Below, piece by piece: positions 1 to 9,310 of a stretch of DNA of 64,000 nucleotides (position 1 is the stretch's first letter; each line of letters starts with the position of its first letter). The notes beneath the pieces were generated by a model, which worked only from the letters and a program-made list of their open reading frames with translations, searched no databases and was not told the DNA's origin. Both the position numbers and the translations under genes were made by a program. Origin of the DNA: Doryteuthis pealeii (taxonomy: Eukaryota; Mollusca; Cephalopoda; Myopsida; Loliginidae); the NCBI GenBank assembly GCA_023376005.1, contig CM042151.1:81326199-81390198 (forward strand). The letters run 5' to 3'.

Positions 1-72
1 GAGAGATGTCTCTTGGTTTTTAGGTAGAAAAGATTATTACCAACAGTGAGCCATTCGGAACTCTTCATCACC
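1..72 (-). pseudogene. Edge of LINE reverse-transcriptase fragment
   Basis: This is the pass-1 mirror of 34,640-34,700. On the minus strand it encodes the start of the recognisable LINE stretch (WLTVGN, then SFLPKNQET). It is cut by the window edge. See the pass-2 entry for detail. Confidence 0.6.
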
Positions 73-349
73 CAATGGTTCTATTGAATGCATTATTAGG
101 GTCATGGGAATGCAGCCAGAATTTGGAATAATGTCAATTCCCTTGGGTTTTAAATGTTCTTTGAAAAATGAGCTACTTTTTGCTGACAATTTATTTGGTG
201 ATGTTTTTATATCCTCTGTTTTAATTGGCCCTCCGTTTAACAGTGTCCAATCCTTTTTTTTTTAGCTGGTGTTTTTTTTTTTAATCTGTGTTGGTAGAGA
301 TCTATCTGATTTGAATCACTAATGAGATTCCTACAGACTACCCTGGGGT

Positions 350-1269
350 TCTAGCAAGGAGTTGTCTTAGTCTTCTCTCAATGTGTGTTTTGGATGAGAC
401 ATCTAATAGAAACCCTGTGAAATGCTAATCTACAGACATTAATACATGAGAATGGTTGGTAATTAATGAGGAAGTGCATCCGTCTCCCTGGCTCAAAAAA
501 TTGCTACCCGGTGACTTATTAAAATAAACGACCCAGCTCAGTCTAATTCAAAAAGCTATCCATCCTTCATATCTATCTATCTCAATTTGCTCATATTTTC
601 TTATTACTTTAAATACTCAAGAATTTTCTTTTATTCATGTTTTTTAATGTCTTGTTTTTAGTTTAAATAAACAAGAATTACGACAAAAAAAGAAGCGACT
701 CCCCAAATACATTTACTTGTCAAAAATATCTATCTATCTCCATTTGTTTGTATCTTCTTATATTATTTTTTTGTTTAATCTATCTATCTCAGTCTATTCA
801 AAAACTATACATCCATCTTCATATCTAAACAAGAATTACAACAAATTACAATAAATAACAAGAATTACGAACAGGCTGGGTTTGTTATTTTGATAGTCAC
901 TGGGTAGCAATTTTTGAGGCAGGAGACCGGGACGCACTTCAATCATAAATTACCGAATGTTTCTCTCCTGTGTGTATTCGCATGTGACTTTTGTACATAG
1001 CTCTTCTGTGAAAATGCTAATCACAAATTTGATATGAAAATGATTTCTTCGTTCTTTTTTTTTCAAATTTCCTTTAAAAATCTTTTTTAGAAATCAAGAG
1101 TCTCCTTCCTCTGTGTGTATATGGCTTTTCAAAGCAGAGTTTGTTGGAAATGCTGTTCCACATATTTGTCAAGAAATGGTTTTTTTCCTGTATGTATTGG
1201 GCATGTGAGTTTTTAAAACTTCACTTCTGAGAAAAATACTGATCCACACACTTGACATCAGAATAGTTT
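350..1269 (-). pseudogene. Decayed zinc fingers 3' of gene 1 (pass 1)
   Basis: Mirror of 33,454-34,345. It contains finger remnants with stop codons and lost cysteines, interrupted by the foldback element at 458-954. Confidence 0.65.
458..954. mobile_element. Foldback/MITE element with 8-bp target duplication (pass 1)
   Basis: Mirror of 33,766-34,257. Terminal inverted repeats begin GGTAAT at 458 and end in ATTACC at 954. The target duplication GAATGGTT is intact on the left (450-457) and has lost one G on the right. The interior holds two TATC-rich microsatellite stretches. Confidence 0.75.
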
Positions 1270-2285
1270 CTAACCTGTGTGTATTCGCATGTGTTTCTTT
1301 ACATGGACCCTCTGTGAAAAGGCTAATCCACAACACTTGACAGGAGAATGGTTTCTCACCTGTGTGCGTTCGCATATGGGTTTTTTAAAGCAGACCCTGC
1401 GAAAATGCTTATTCCACAAACTTCACAAGAATGGTTTCCTCTCCTGTGTGGATTCGTATGTGACTATCTAAACTGGTCTTCTGTGAAATGCTAATTCACA
1501 CACTTGACATGCAAATGGTTTCTCACCGGAGTGTATGCGAATATGTTTTATTAATTGGTCCCTTCATCGAAAAGGCTAATCCACACTTGAACATGAGAAT
1601 GGTTTCTGCACCAGTATGTTTTTCTCATGTGGCTTTTCACCCGGATTTGCTGAAAATGCTAATCCACACACTTCACATGAATGGCTTCTCTCCTGTGTGG
1701 ATTCGCATGTGACTATTAAACTGGACTTCTGTGAAAATGCTAATTCACAACTTTACATGGGAATGGGTTTTCTCACCTGTGTGTGTGGCGTATGTGTTTT
1801 TGTAAATTGCTCTTCACATCGAAAATGCTAATCCACACACTTGACAGGAGAATGGTTTTCTCCCCAGTGTGTTTTTCGCATGTGGCTTTTCAACCCAGAG
1901 CTTGTTGAAAATGCTAATCCACACACTTCACATGAAAATGTTTTTTCTCCCGTGTGGATTCGCATGTGACTATCTAAATTGGGTTTCTGTGAAAATGCTG
2001 ATCCACACACTTCACATGAGAATGGTTTCTCACCTGTGTGTTTGCGTATGTGACTTTTTAAATTGCTCTCTGTGAAAATGCTAATCCACACACTTGACAT
2101 GAGAATGGTTTCTCACCACTATGTTTTCGCATGTGTCTTTTCAACCCATAGCTTGTTGAAAATACTGTTTCACATACTTGACAAGAAGATTTCTCTCCTT
2201 TCTGTATTTGCATTTTAGAATTCTCTGAAAATCCTGATTCACCCACTTCAGAAGTGTAAGGTTGCTTTTCATTTTGTGTTTGCAT
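1270..2285 (-). CDS. C2H2 zinc-finger gene 1, final exon (pass 1, frame broken by indels)
   Basis: Minus-strand mirror of 32,442-33,453. The conserved ATG is at 2,285-2,283 and starts [10 protein letters not shown], which is in frame here, unlike in pass 2. The TAG stop is at 1,272-1,270. Several single-base indels break the array into short open frames (for example 1,828-2,100 and 2,058-2,297). The other two passes lack the same indels, so these are sequencing errors rather than mutations. A splice acceptor (TTATTTGCAG on the minus strand) sits near 2,511-2,520. Between the acceptor and the ATG lies a 60-codon open stretch ending in a stop, probably 5' UTR. Confidence 0.8.
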
Positions 2286-2519
2286 GTTTACATCCAAATG
2301 CTAGTTTAGTAAAATGTTGATTTATGTGTAAGAAATTTCTCCTTTGTGTGTTTCTATATGACTTGTCTGCTTGTATTTTATAAGAAATCTATCAAACAGC
2401 AGAAATCTTTTAAAATACAGGTCCACATACTTTGAAATTATACTTTTTTCTGTGATAATTGGTTGGCTTCCAATTTGAAAATTGCTATTCTCCTCTAGAA
2501 TTGATATCTGCAAATAAAG

Positions 2520-3080
2520 ATGAATTTATTTAAAAATTTACATCAAACATGAAAAATAAAGTAAAACATTCCTTTCCTCAACAAATTATAATGGTTTTTG
2601 GTTTATTCATTTGAATATCAACCTTCACGTATTACTTAATAACCAAAACCATCCTTGTAGAGGAACAGTGGTAGTACTATTTAACGCATAGCTTTGACCA
2701 GTGAGGGTTTCATAACTTTACCAAGGTATTAGTCTCAAAGTGATAGTGCAACTGGAATTGGAACTCAACTATGATGTTGCAGTATGTTAGCTGTTTATCA
2801 TCAAATTTGGATAATCCTTATCATGACAAATAGATAATTTAGATTAGTAAGATTTACCCCAAGAATTGATGTTTAATATATAAAAAAATTTTCAATCAGT
2901 TTTTAAAGTGCAATAAAATGTATTAAAAATAAATTACATTGTAATATTAATTTTGCTTTCCTTACTGATGTTCATTATAGACAAAAATTTTACCTTAAAT
3001 AATCGATTTGATAAATTCTAATTTGTTTGTAAAATGAAAACGAGTCAATATTTTGGCAGTGCCTAATATAAACCCACCAA
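2520..3080. repeat. Intronic AT-rich stretch with a SINE-like tail
   Basis: No gene is visible. About 2,640-2,790 carries the motif set seen in the other SINE-type repeats: a TACTAC block near TTTAACGCATAG, a TATGAA-like stretch, ACCAAGGTATTAG, and a terminal GGAATTGGAACTC. Mirrors lie at about 31,950-32,100 and 44,700-44,850. It sits in the presumed intron between the first exon and the zinc-finger exon of gene 1. Confidence 0.4.
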
Positions 3081-4140
3081 TATTTTACACCCCAAAAATA
3101 AGGGTGGAGTCAAAGTTAAGTGACCAAAAAAAATCAGAAATTTTAAAATAAAATAACGGATGCATGATAAAATTCATTCATTAGGTACACCAAATACATC
3201 ATGTGATCATTTAGGAAGAAATGTAAATATTTTTTAACTTAAAAAAAAAAATTTTGCAAAAAAGAAATAAAAACATAAAGAGTTGTTACAAAGAAAAATA
3301 GTTAATCCTCAATCAAATTATCCGATTGTGGAAAAATTACTCACCATTATCTTGAAAAATAAGTAAAACAGTCCATTTTTGAACAACAGGGTCAGTTTCT
3401 TTATTGACACTTTTTTAGCAGAATTCTGTATTCATGGTTTTTTACTAAAAAAACTATTGCATAGAAAACTTCGAAAAAATCTTCTGATATAATTATTCAG
3501 ACTTTATCTTTATAGAAAAAAGTAAAATCATTTTGTCAGTTCCTTTTTTTCATATTTCCTAATAAAATATGGTGGGAGGGGTAGACCTCATAAAAAAATA
3601 TTTCCCCTAATATATTTTAGGAAAAAACTATTTCGGACATATTTTCATCAAAGGGGTAAGTAATTATGGGAATTTTCGTGAAAATCAGACCATTAATTGA
3701 TTTTTCATAGAATATTTTTAAAAAGCTTCTAGTCATAACTTCTTTTTTGGCTACGTTAAATTTCAATTTATTTAACGGTGCAAAAATGTAAACATTGTTT
3801 TTATTTATAATTTTCATTATTTTCGTAAGCTAAATTTTTTTTAATAAATCATCAGGAGTTTTTTTTTTTATGTTTCTTCTTTCAAATGGACAAAAATTTT
3901 CAAGATAATATTAACCTTTATGCAAGTGTCATTGTGTTAAATATAGGGGGGGGGGGTTAAATTTAACAGAGAAAATTGGTGGTACCTATCATTCATCGAT
4001 AAATCAACACAGAAAATTTCATTAAAAATTGGATAATTCCCTGATTTTTTGTAAATTTTTTTCAATCGGGGGTGGGGTAAATTAATTCAGTAAAATACGG
4101 ATTTTACGGCAACTTTGGCAGTGCCTAAAGCATGACTGCA
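3080..4140. repeat. Dispersed repeat family R, long copy
   Basis: This AT-rich, non-coding stretch shares phrases with other places: ACTCACCATTATCTTGAAAA (3,340 and 15,645), CATCAGGAG then TTTCTTC (3,850 and 13,095), and a G-run followed by TAAATTTAAC (3,945 and 15,970). Related copies lie at 5,035-5,330 (inverted), 12,830-13,215, 15,470-16,010, 58,250-59,000 and 59,975-60,090. Its class is unknown. Mirrors are 30,600-31,640 and 45,180-46,320. Confidence 0.55.
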
Positions 4141-4151
4141 GTTTGAACTTA

Positions 4152-4860
4152 CTCGCAGTCCCGCACGTTAGCCAAGAAACGGGGGACTCGCCCCGGTGTA
4201 AAACTAGTTCAAGCAGAGACATACGTAGGATTACGTTCCTTTCAAGCACCACATTGTATTATTTCTTGATAACAAATGAGCATAAAAAATTACAATTCGA
4301 TAAATGGGTAAATAATTTAAAAATAAAACATAAATTTACTTGTGTCTATCTTCGGAAAAACAAGATTTATCAACCATTTGTGTAAAAATCACAAAAAAAT
4401 CATTTTCCTACTGGAAAACAAACCCAATGTTGACAACCGAAAATGTTACAGCGGCCAAATTAAAAGGAAAGTTTTGATGATAAATATTCTAAACAAATAT
4501 CGTGTTAAACGTGATACAGTATACTTATTAATTCATAGATATGAAATGAGCATTAAAAATTAATAGTGTTTACATAGGTAAATAGAACAACACACACTTA
4601 CCTATGTAACATCGGAAAAATAGGACTCCATCAAACGTCAGTGTAAAAAATCACAAAAAATCTTCTTTTTTTTTCTATCGGAAAGCAAACCCCAATGTTG
4701 ATATCTGAAAATGTTACTCAGTTTCAGTGGCCAAGTGAAAATGAATGTTTTGATGATAAATGTTCTAAATAAATATCGTGTTAAACGTATAAACACTCGA
4801 TACGTGATTAACTTTTTTATGATGGCCTCGCTTCCGTTTTACTGAGCATGCGCACATTTC
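4152..4860 (-). promoter_or_regulatory. Candidate promoter and tandem alternative first exons of zinc-finger gene 1
   Basis: Read on the minus strand, a GC-richer block at 4,800-4,860 holds a TGCGCATGC-type (NRF1-like) site, ACGGAAGCG (ETS-like) and GGCCATC (YY1-like), a mix common in TATA-less metazoan promoters. Downstream are canonical 5' splice donors: GTAAGT at 4,601-4,596 and GTAAGT at 4,152-4,147. A GTAAAT lies between them, in a roughly 276-bp tandem duplicate of the upstream exon (4,370-4,511 duplicates 4,630-4,787). All precede the zinc-finger exon acceptor near 2,515 on the same strand. Mirrors are 29,860-30,570 and 46,340-47,060. Promoter activity is inference. Confidence 0.4.
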
Positions 4861-5034
4861 TCTTTATTTAATTTAATTCTATTGCACCGTAAGCGAAGAT
4901 ATAAATATTATAGGTCCCAATTTAGCGTACATAAATACTTAGAAAAAACGAGTTAAATTTAATTAAATGGATAATTTAAAGTAACATTTTTGTTTAAGTC
5001 GAAAAGTAGTGACATAATGAGCACTCTATTAGGG

Positions 5035-5330
5035 ATGTCCAATCCGTCGTGTTAAATTTACACCCTTATATTTAACACAATTAAATTTGAATAAAGGTTA
5101 ATATCATCTTCAAAATGTTTATACCATTCAAAAAAGGAAGCATTTAAAAAAATCCTGGTGAATTTTTTAAAGAATTTTTGCAGCTTACGGAAATAATGAA
5201 AATTATGAACGAAACCAATGTTTACATTTTTGCACCATTAAATCAATTGATATTTAACGTAGCCAAAAACAATTATGACTACCTGTTTTTAAAAAAAATT
5301 CTATGAAAAATCAAGTCAAATTTTCAAGAA
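5035..5330 (-). repeat. Inverted copy of repeat family R
   Basis: The stretch AACACAATTAAATTTG, followed by AAAGGTTAATAT, is the reverse complement of the family-R motif at 3,905-3,960. Mirror copies are at 29,390-29,690 and 47,280-47,560. Confidence 0.5.
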
Positions 5331-5549
5331 ATACTGAATTTTGCTAAAAAATGTCATTGACATTTTAAAATTATTTGTTATTATAGTTTATTATTAATTG
5401 TTATTATCCTTTTTTTAAAGAATATTTTTTTATCTGTATTCTTATCTAGTTTCATTAGCCTTTCTATTAAAACTTAAATACTTGCATCTGGAGGGTGCAT
5501 ATATTTGCTAATAATAATAATAATAAATAATTATAATAGAGATGGATTG

Positions 5550-5870
5550 TACTATTCCATCTAGAAGACCAGACCTCGTATTGATTAACAAAAAAAAGAT
5601 AACTTGTCAACTGGTAATTTTGCAGTTCCAGCAGATCACAGGATGAAGATGAAAGAAAACTAAAAGATAGACAAATACCTGAAACTTGCTAGAGAATTGA
5701 AAAAGCTGTATAATATGAGAGTGAAAGTGATACCAATTGTAACTGGTGCACTTGGAACACTCTCTAAAAGCTTAAACAAGACTAGAGGAACTGGAAATCA
5801 GAGGAAGAATTTAGACCATCCAGACAACAGCATTGTTCAAATTGACTAGAATACTAAGAAGAGTACTGGA
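5550..5870 (+). pseudogene. LINE ORF2 C-terminal fragment
   Basis: One frame reads RRPDLVLINKKK, then NFAVPADHRMKMKEN, a TAA, then KIDKYLKLARELKKLYN and VKVIPIVTGALGTLSKSLNK. This is the conserved extreme C-terminus of non-LTR retrotransposon ORF2 proteins common in invertebrates (D-K-Y, L..E...LW/Y, V.PIV.GALG). No reverse transcriptase or endonuclease domain is attached. One in-frame stop and a later frameshift make it non-functional. An (AAT)n stretch lies just upstream at 5,505-5,530. Confidence 0.75.
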
Positions 5871-5879
5871 GACCAGTGT

Positions 5880-6101
5880 AGATACGCAATTTTGCTTGAC
5901 ATATTTTCCCAGATTTCTATATATTTAAAAATTATTACTAATTTTCTTTTTCTTTACAGTGATATAAATTATTCCCTTTTTGTTTTGTTTTTTTTTTCCA
6001 AAATAGCAGGATTTTTTACTCTGTGGACAGTAACAACTTGTAGAACACATTATAACATGAAGTTGTTATAATAACGTTGGAAGGCTTAAAGTAACCTCCT
6101 A
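5880..6101. other. AT-rich spacer, nothing recognised
   Basis: A short stretch between the LINE fragment and the possible solo LTR, with poly-T runs. No reading frame or RNA signal is visible. Confidence 0.5.
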
Positions 6102-6106
6102 ACATG

Positions 6107-6470
6107 TTACATGTGATACATAAAAACCTTTCCGACAAAGGTAAAAAGAATAACAATAATATTTATTCCGTAAGTGACGGAAAATACACTCAGAGAAAGA
6201 TATACAAAGCGTACATATATGAAACAGAAGGTATATAAGACAGATACATGAATGTTCTATAAAAAGGACTTACTAGTAGGGTAGGTAGGAGGTAAGACCC
6301 CCTAACCTAAGATTAGGGGAGTTGCTCTCTAGACCATCTTTACATGTCGCGGTCTGAGTGATAAGAGACTAGGGAATCAAAGTTCCCTCCTGTGGTCAGA
6401 TACTAACGCCACCTCTCGGCAAATGAGACGCATCAAGGGAAGATAATTCATTTCGTTTAGTAACCCAACA
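6107..6470 (-). mobile_element. Possible solo LTR (364 bp)
   Basis: On the minus strand the block starts TGTTGGG and ends ACATGTAA, flanked by a 5-bp direct repeat (ACATG at 6,102-6,106 and 6,471-6,475). It contains a TATA-like TTTTATAGAAC and, near its 3' end, GGAATAAATA, which would serve as a polyadenylation signal. That is the usual order in an LTR (promoter, then poly-A signal). No primer-binding site, gag or pol is nearby, so at most it is a solo LTR. The 3' end lacks the canonical CA, so another element class remains possible. Mirrors are 28,253-28,615 and about 48,370-48,835. Confidence 0.4.
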
Positions 6471-6529
6471 ACATGTTCTTGTTTTGTTGTTATTTTTTCT
6501 TATGTTTTTCAGAAACCTAGACAACCTTA

Positions 6530-7270
6530 TGATCATCATCATCATCATCATCAAATTGTGCTAACAGCATGGATTCTCATGACTCTCTCTCTCAGTCATC
6601 ACTCCTGGCAAGTCCTTTGCACAGCATCAAGTATTTGCACAGAGTTGGTTAATTTCGTTTTTTTGCTTGTCAGCCAACACTGGTGTGTCAATGTGTAAAT
6701 GTCCACAGGAGAACATCACATGTGTGTCTCCTTGCTTTTCCAGCAGTCTCCACTTGGAATCAGTCTTTACTTGGAATCTCTGGTTTCCGGCCAGGAACAT
6801 CAGCCTCTGATCCAGTCAGAGAGGTAAAATAAATTGCGTGGTTTCAGGGTCCATCCCTCCAGGCTACACCTACCTCTTGACTAAAAAAGGCAGGGCTGAG
6901 TTTATTGCCCAGTGCCTGAGGCAAACACAAAGGTGAATGCCGATGGGATCCACACATTTTTTGCATGTTAAAATGGGTTTATGCTAATTCAGCCTGCTAG
7001 CAGGCCCAGAAAATAAATCTTATTTGGATTTATTCAATATGACACCATTGTGCAGTTCTCAATACTTTTTCCTTAAAGTCAAAGTGATGCAAACATATAG
7101 TAGCACTGACACAGCTATTGTCTGAAAGAATTCTTGCACTTTATCTTATCAGAGAAATCAGATTTTGTTTTTATATTTTATACATTTTATCTGAATATAT
7201 TTGTTGAAACCTGAACAATGAGATAACCGTTTTAATTCACCATTTCTGGTTTTTGAACAAAATGAAAATT
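6530..7270. repeat. (ATC)n tract and adjoining dispersed repeat
   Basis: An ATC trinucleotide tract at 6,531-6,553 borders about 420 bp of balanced-composition sequence (6,575-7,000, with CTCTCTCTCAGTCATC near 6,582). The contrast with the AT-rich surroundings suggests a transposon fragment. All frames are interrupted and I could not assign it. Mirrors are 27,640-28,195 and 48,890-49,420. Confidence 0.4.
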
Positions 7271-7289
7271 GTCTATTATATATATATAT

Positions 7290-7645
7290 TTTACCAACCC
7301 TCCGCACGAGCAGGATGTGCCTTATGGCAAGCCCCACCGTTTTTTATCAATAGGGTGCTAGAAGGCGTGGCTGCGGGTCTACATGTCCTGGGATGACGTT
7401 AAACTCTATCTGATGGTGAAGTTCCAGTTTTGGAGGTTTGGGGAATGTGGAGCACCCTTCATCACCACTGCTCCCTGGTCCACTCTGACCCGGAGTGGTA
7501 GTACCTGTTAGGGTCCATCTATGGGTTTAAATAGAAAAATGTATTTATAAAAAATTGTATATCCATTAAGAATTGATTTTTCAAAACTTTATTGGCATTA
7601 AATGACCCACTGAGGTTGATATGCTGTAAACAAAACAAAACAAAA
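7290..7645. repeat. Dispersed repeat C ending in (AAAAC)n
   Basis: It begins near GCACGAGCAGGATGTGCC, includes GACGTTAAACTCTATCTGAT and TGGAGCACCC, and ends in a run of AAAAC units (7,627-7,652). An independent copy lies in the unrelated right part of the window at 59,640-59,930, which proves it is dispersed. The A-rich terminal run suggests a retroposed (SINE-like) element. Mirrors are 27,080-27,435 and 49,715-50,135. Confidence 0.65.
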
Positions 7646-7664
7646 CAAAAAACGAGCAGGATGT

Positions 7665-7850
7665 GACACAATAACAGGTTTGAATTCAGAGTTTTCTTTC
7701 TCCTAGACCGGGGTACTTATCCAAGGTTAAAGAGTCCAATCTGTCCTACTATTAACTAATAGCTGAAGGGAGAATATATGGATTCATATTTTTCCCAGAG
7801 TATTAGCGCTATAAGAAATGCAAACAGCCACGCTTGGTCGATGATCATTT
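7665..7850 (-). mobile_element. SINE-related repeat, truncated copy
   Basis: It shares GAATTCAGAGT, CTCCTAGAC, GGGAGAATATATGGATTCAT, TATTAGCGCTAT and GAAATGCAAACAGCC in order with the tRNA-headed element at 8,463-8,822. It lacks the tRNA-like head. Mirrors are 26,870-27,055 and 50,155-50,335. Confidence 0.6.
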
Positions 7851-7974
7851 CATATATAATTGTATATTATATAGCACTATTAAATTGTAAAAATTTTATT
7901 TTTCCTTTTGTGAAAAACACTCTGATACAAATTATCAGAATAATTTTTTTGTATTTTACACATTTTCTATTAGC

Positions 7975-8004
7975 ATATTATATATATATATATATATATA
8001 TATG
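7975..8004. repeat. (TA)n microsatellite
   Basis: Pure alternating TA. Similar tracts abut every foldback element in this cluster, for example 8,436-8,462, 9,045-9,068 and 9,279-9,299. Confidence 0.9.
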
Positions 8005-8232
8005 AGAGGTATCCAAAACTTGGTAGTAAGGGATGATTCTATATGTGATTTCTAAGATACACTGTATTATTATTGTATGATCCAGTATGTATAAATACAG
8101 TGAATCTTTAAATCACTAAAGAGAGCTCAATGTATAATAAACTTTTTAGATTATATACAGAGCAATTTTATCTTAGAAAGGAAAAACTCAACAATATATA
8201 TCTTAGAAAGGAGGAAAAACTCAACAATGTAA

Positions 8233-8282
8233 TTCCATAATAAATTTATTTCGACCAAAAAATCCAGTCTCATCAGATGGAA
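8233..8282 (-). ncRNA. Hammerhead ribozyme motif 1a
   Basis: On the minus strand, stem I is UUCCAU (8,282-8,277) paired with AUGGAA (8,238-8,233), 6 bp. The core CUGAUGA is at 8,276-8,270. Stem II is GACUGG paired with UUGGUC (8,269-8,253), with two G-U pairs at the loop end and a 5-nt loop. GAAA follows at 8,252-8,249, then the short self-complementary stem III UAAAUUUA (8,248-8,241). The pair formed by the last A of GAAA with U at 8,240, then U at 8,239, completes the core, so cleavage is predicted between 8,239 and 8,238. A near-palindromic minimal stem III is known from hammerheads of Penelope-like elements and metazoan retrozymes. Self-cleavage is inference. Confidence 0.75.
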
Positions 8283-8302
8283 GATCAGGTTATTACCTGA
8301 TC

Positions 8303-8394
8303 TTCCATCTGATGAGACTGGATTTTGGGGAGCTATATTAAATCAACTTAGATTTATATAGGCCCCAATTTGGTCGAAATAAATTTATATGGAA
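8303..8394 (+). ncRNA. Hammerhead ribozyme motif 1b with extended stem II
   Basis: UUCCAU at 8,303-8,308 precedes CUGAUGA (8,309-8,315). Stem II runs from GACU (8,316) to GGUC (ending 8,375) and can extend through a GGGG/CCCC block and a UAUAU/AUAUA block. GAAA is at 8,376-8,379, then UAAAUUUA. The stem I partner UGGAA is at 8,390-8,394. The pass-2 mirror reads ATTATGGAA here, so one or two bases are probably missing in pass 1. It has the same family core as 1a but opposite strand and a long stem II. Confidence 0.65.
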
Positions 8395-8435
8395 TTACGG
8401 TGTTGAGTTTTTCCTTCCTTCTAAGATATATATAA

Positions 8436-8462
8436 TATAATATATATATATATATATATATA
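8436..8462. repeat. (TA)n microsatellite
   Basis: Alternating TA between foldback element 1 and the SINE. Confidence 0.85.
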
Positions 8463-8822
8463 TTATGGACTCTCTCATCGATTTTCGATGCATGAGGGTT
8501 CATACAATGAACACCCACACAGTTATTTGTTTCTAGTTGTGAAGGCTTTTTTGGCACAGTTGATAGGAAAGAATTGGTGCACGAATGCCACAAACCCAAT
8601 CAACGACTGACCTCAGGAATTTTGAATTCAGAGTCTTCCCTCTCCTAGACTGGCTAACTACCCAACTGCCCTACTATTTTACCCATAGTTGGAGGGAGAA
8701 TATATGGATTCATACCTTTCCCAAGGATATTAGCGCTATGTGAAATGCAAACAGCCTTGTCTGGGATTTGAACTCGGGTTGACAAGTCCATTTCCCACGA
8801 CTCTAACCATTATGCCATCCAT
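8463..8822 (-). mobile_element. tRNA-derived SINE
   Basis: On the minus strand the head carries a Pol III A box, TGGCATAATGG (8,817-8,807), and a B box, GTTCAAATCC (8,773-8,764), about 34 nt apart as in a tRNA. The cloverleaf is not intact, so it is not a tRNA gene. A non-tRNA body follows (GCAAACAGCC, TAGCGC, GGGAGAATATATGG, CTAGGAGAGGG), ending at (TA)n. Mirrors are 25,905-26,262 and about 51,030-51,412. Confidence 0.75.
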
Positions 8823-8862
8823 AAAACATATATATATAGAATTAAACCTAATGAGTCAGAGA

Positions 8863-8900
8863 TACCTACTAATAGTTTCGCTTAGTAGCTCATCAGGGTA
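8863..8900 (-). ncRNA. Hammerhead ribozyme motif 2a
   Basis: Minus strand: stem I UACC (8,900-8,897) pairs with GGUA (8,866-8,863). The core CUGAUGA is at 8,896-8,890. Stem II is GCU/AGC with an ACUA loop (8,889-8,880), GAAA is at 8,879-8,876, and stem III CU/AG has a 3-nt loop (8,875-8,869). U at 8,868 and A at 8,867 complete the cleavage site, with the cut predicted before 8,866. All conserved core bases are present. The pass-2 copy at 25,827-25,864 is identical. Confidence 0.75.
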
Positions 8901-8913
8901 AGAGTCAGATTCT

Positions 8914-8951
8914 TGCTCTGATGAGCTACTAAGTGAAATTAATAGTAGGCA
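8914..8951 (+). ncRNA. Hammerhead ribozyme motif 2b
   Basis: Plus strand: stem I UGCU (8,914-8,917) pairs with GGCA (8,948-8,951) with one G-U pair. CUGAUGA is at 8,918-8,924. Stem II is GCU/AGU with an ACUA loop (8,925-8,934), GAAA is at 8,935-8,938, stem III is UUAAUAG (8,939-8,945), and the cleavage site is UA (8,946-8,947). Against 2a it has compensated and wobble changes in stems I and II while the core is unchanged. Confidence 0.7.
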
Positions 8952-9044
8952 TATCTGACTAATTAGGTTTAACTTTATTATTTGCTCTACTTAGGTATCG
9001 AGCACTTTTTACATTTAGCCTTAGACAATCCTAGCAGCTTAATA

Positions 9045-9310
9045 TATTATATATATATATATATATATTTATGTTTACTTTTCTTTTAATATAATTTTTT
9101 TGTTTTGACCAAGTGTTTTAATGTTAATCGATTATTTTGGTTGGTATGACCCGCTTGGTCTTTTCTTTTTTGCTTTTTTTTCACCCAGGTGAAGTTTGGT
9201 AGGATATTCTTATTAACAAACTATTTGCCGTTTATTTCTTTATTTCTTTATTACTGCAAGGGTTTACTAATAGGATTAATGTATATATATATATATATAA
9301 CAAAGAATCC
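9045..9310. repeat. AT-rich spacer with two (TA)n tracts
   Basis: TA tracts lie at 9,045-9,068 and 9,279-9,299. Between them is a T-rich stretch with a short inverted pair GACCAAG (9,107) and CTTGGTC (9,154). No gene is visible. Confidence 0.5.

Larger units (their letters stand above)
8199..8432. mobile_element. Foldback element 1 carrying head-to-head hammerhead ribozymes
   Basis: The element has terminal inverted repeats (ATCTTAGAAAGGAGGAAAAA at the left, its reverse complement at the right). Inside is a second palindrome around 8,264-8,326 (AATCCAGTCTCATCAGATGG and its complement). It sits in a (TA)n tract. The two half-elements each hold a hammerhead motif, annotated separately. Mirrors are 26,285-26,525 in pass 2 and about 50,690-50,975 in pass 3. 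Confidence 0.75.
8838..9045. mobile_element. Foldback element 2 carrying head-to-head hammerhead ribozymes
   Basis: AATTAAACCTAATGAGTCAG on the left mirrors CTGACTAATTAGGTTTAA on the right (8,955-8,973), with imperfect pairing in between. The tail (GAGCACTTTTTACATTTAGCC) resembles the tail of element 3 near 37,810-37,845, so the elements look related. It lies less than 300 bp downstream of the gene 2 polyadenylation signal. Mirrors are 25,685-25,890 and 51,425-51,640. Confidence 0.7.

Noticed and set aside
1277..2075. Plus-strand frames opposite zinc-finger gene 1 (phrases such as MLIHTLHM)
   Set aside because: They are antisense shadows of the [15 protein letters not shown] repeats on the minus strand.
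7290..7645. Protein-coding exon in the GC-richer repeat C
   Set aside because: All frames are interrupted, and the same sequence occurs at 59,640-59,930 as a dispersed repeat.
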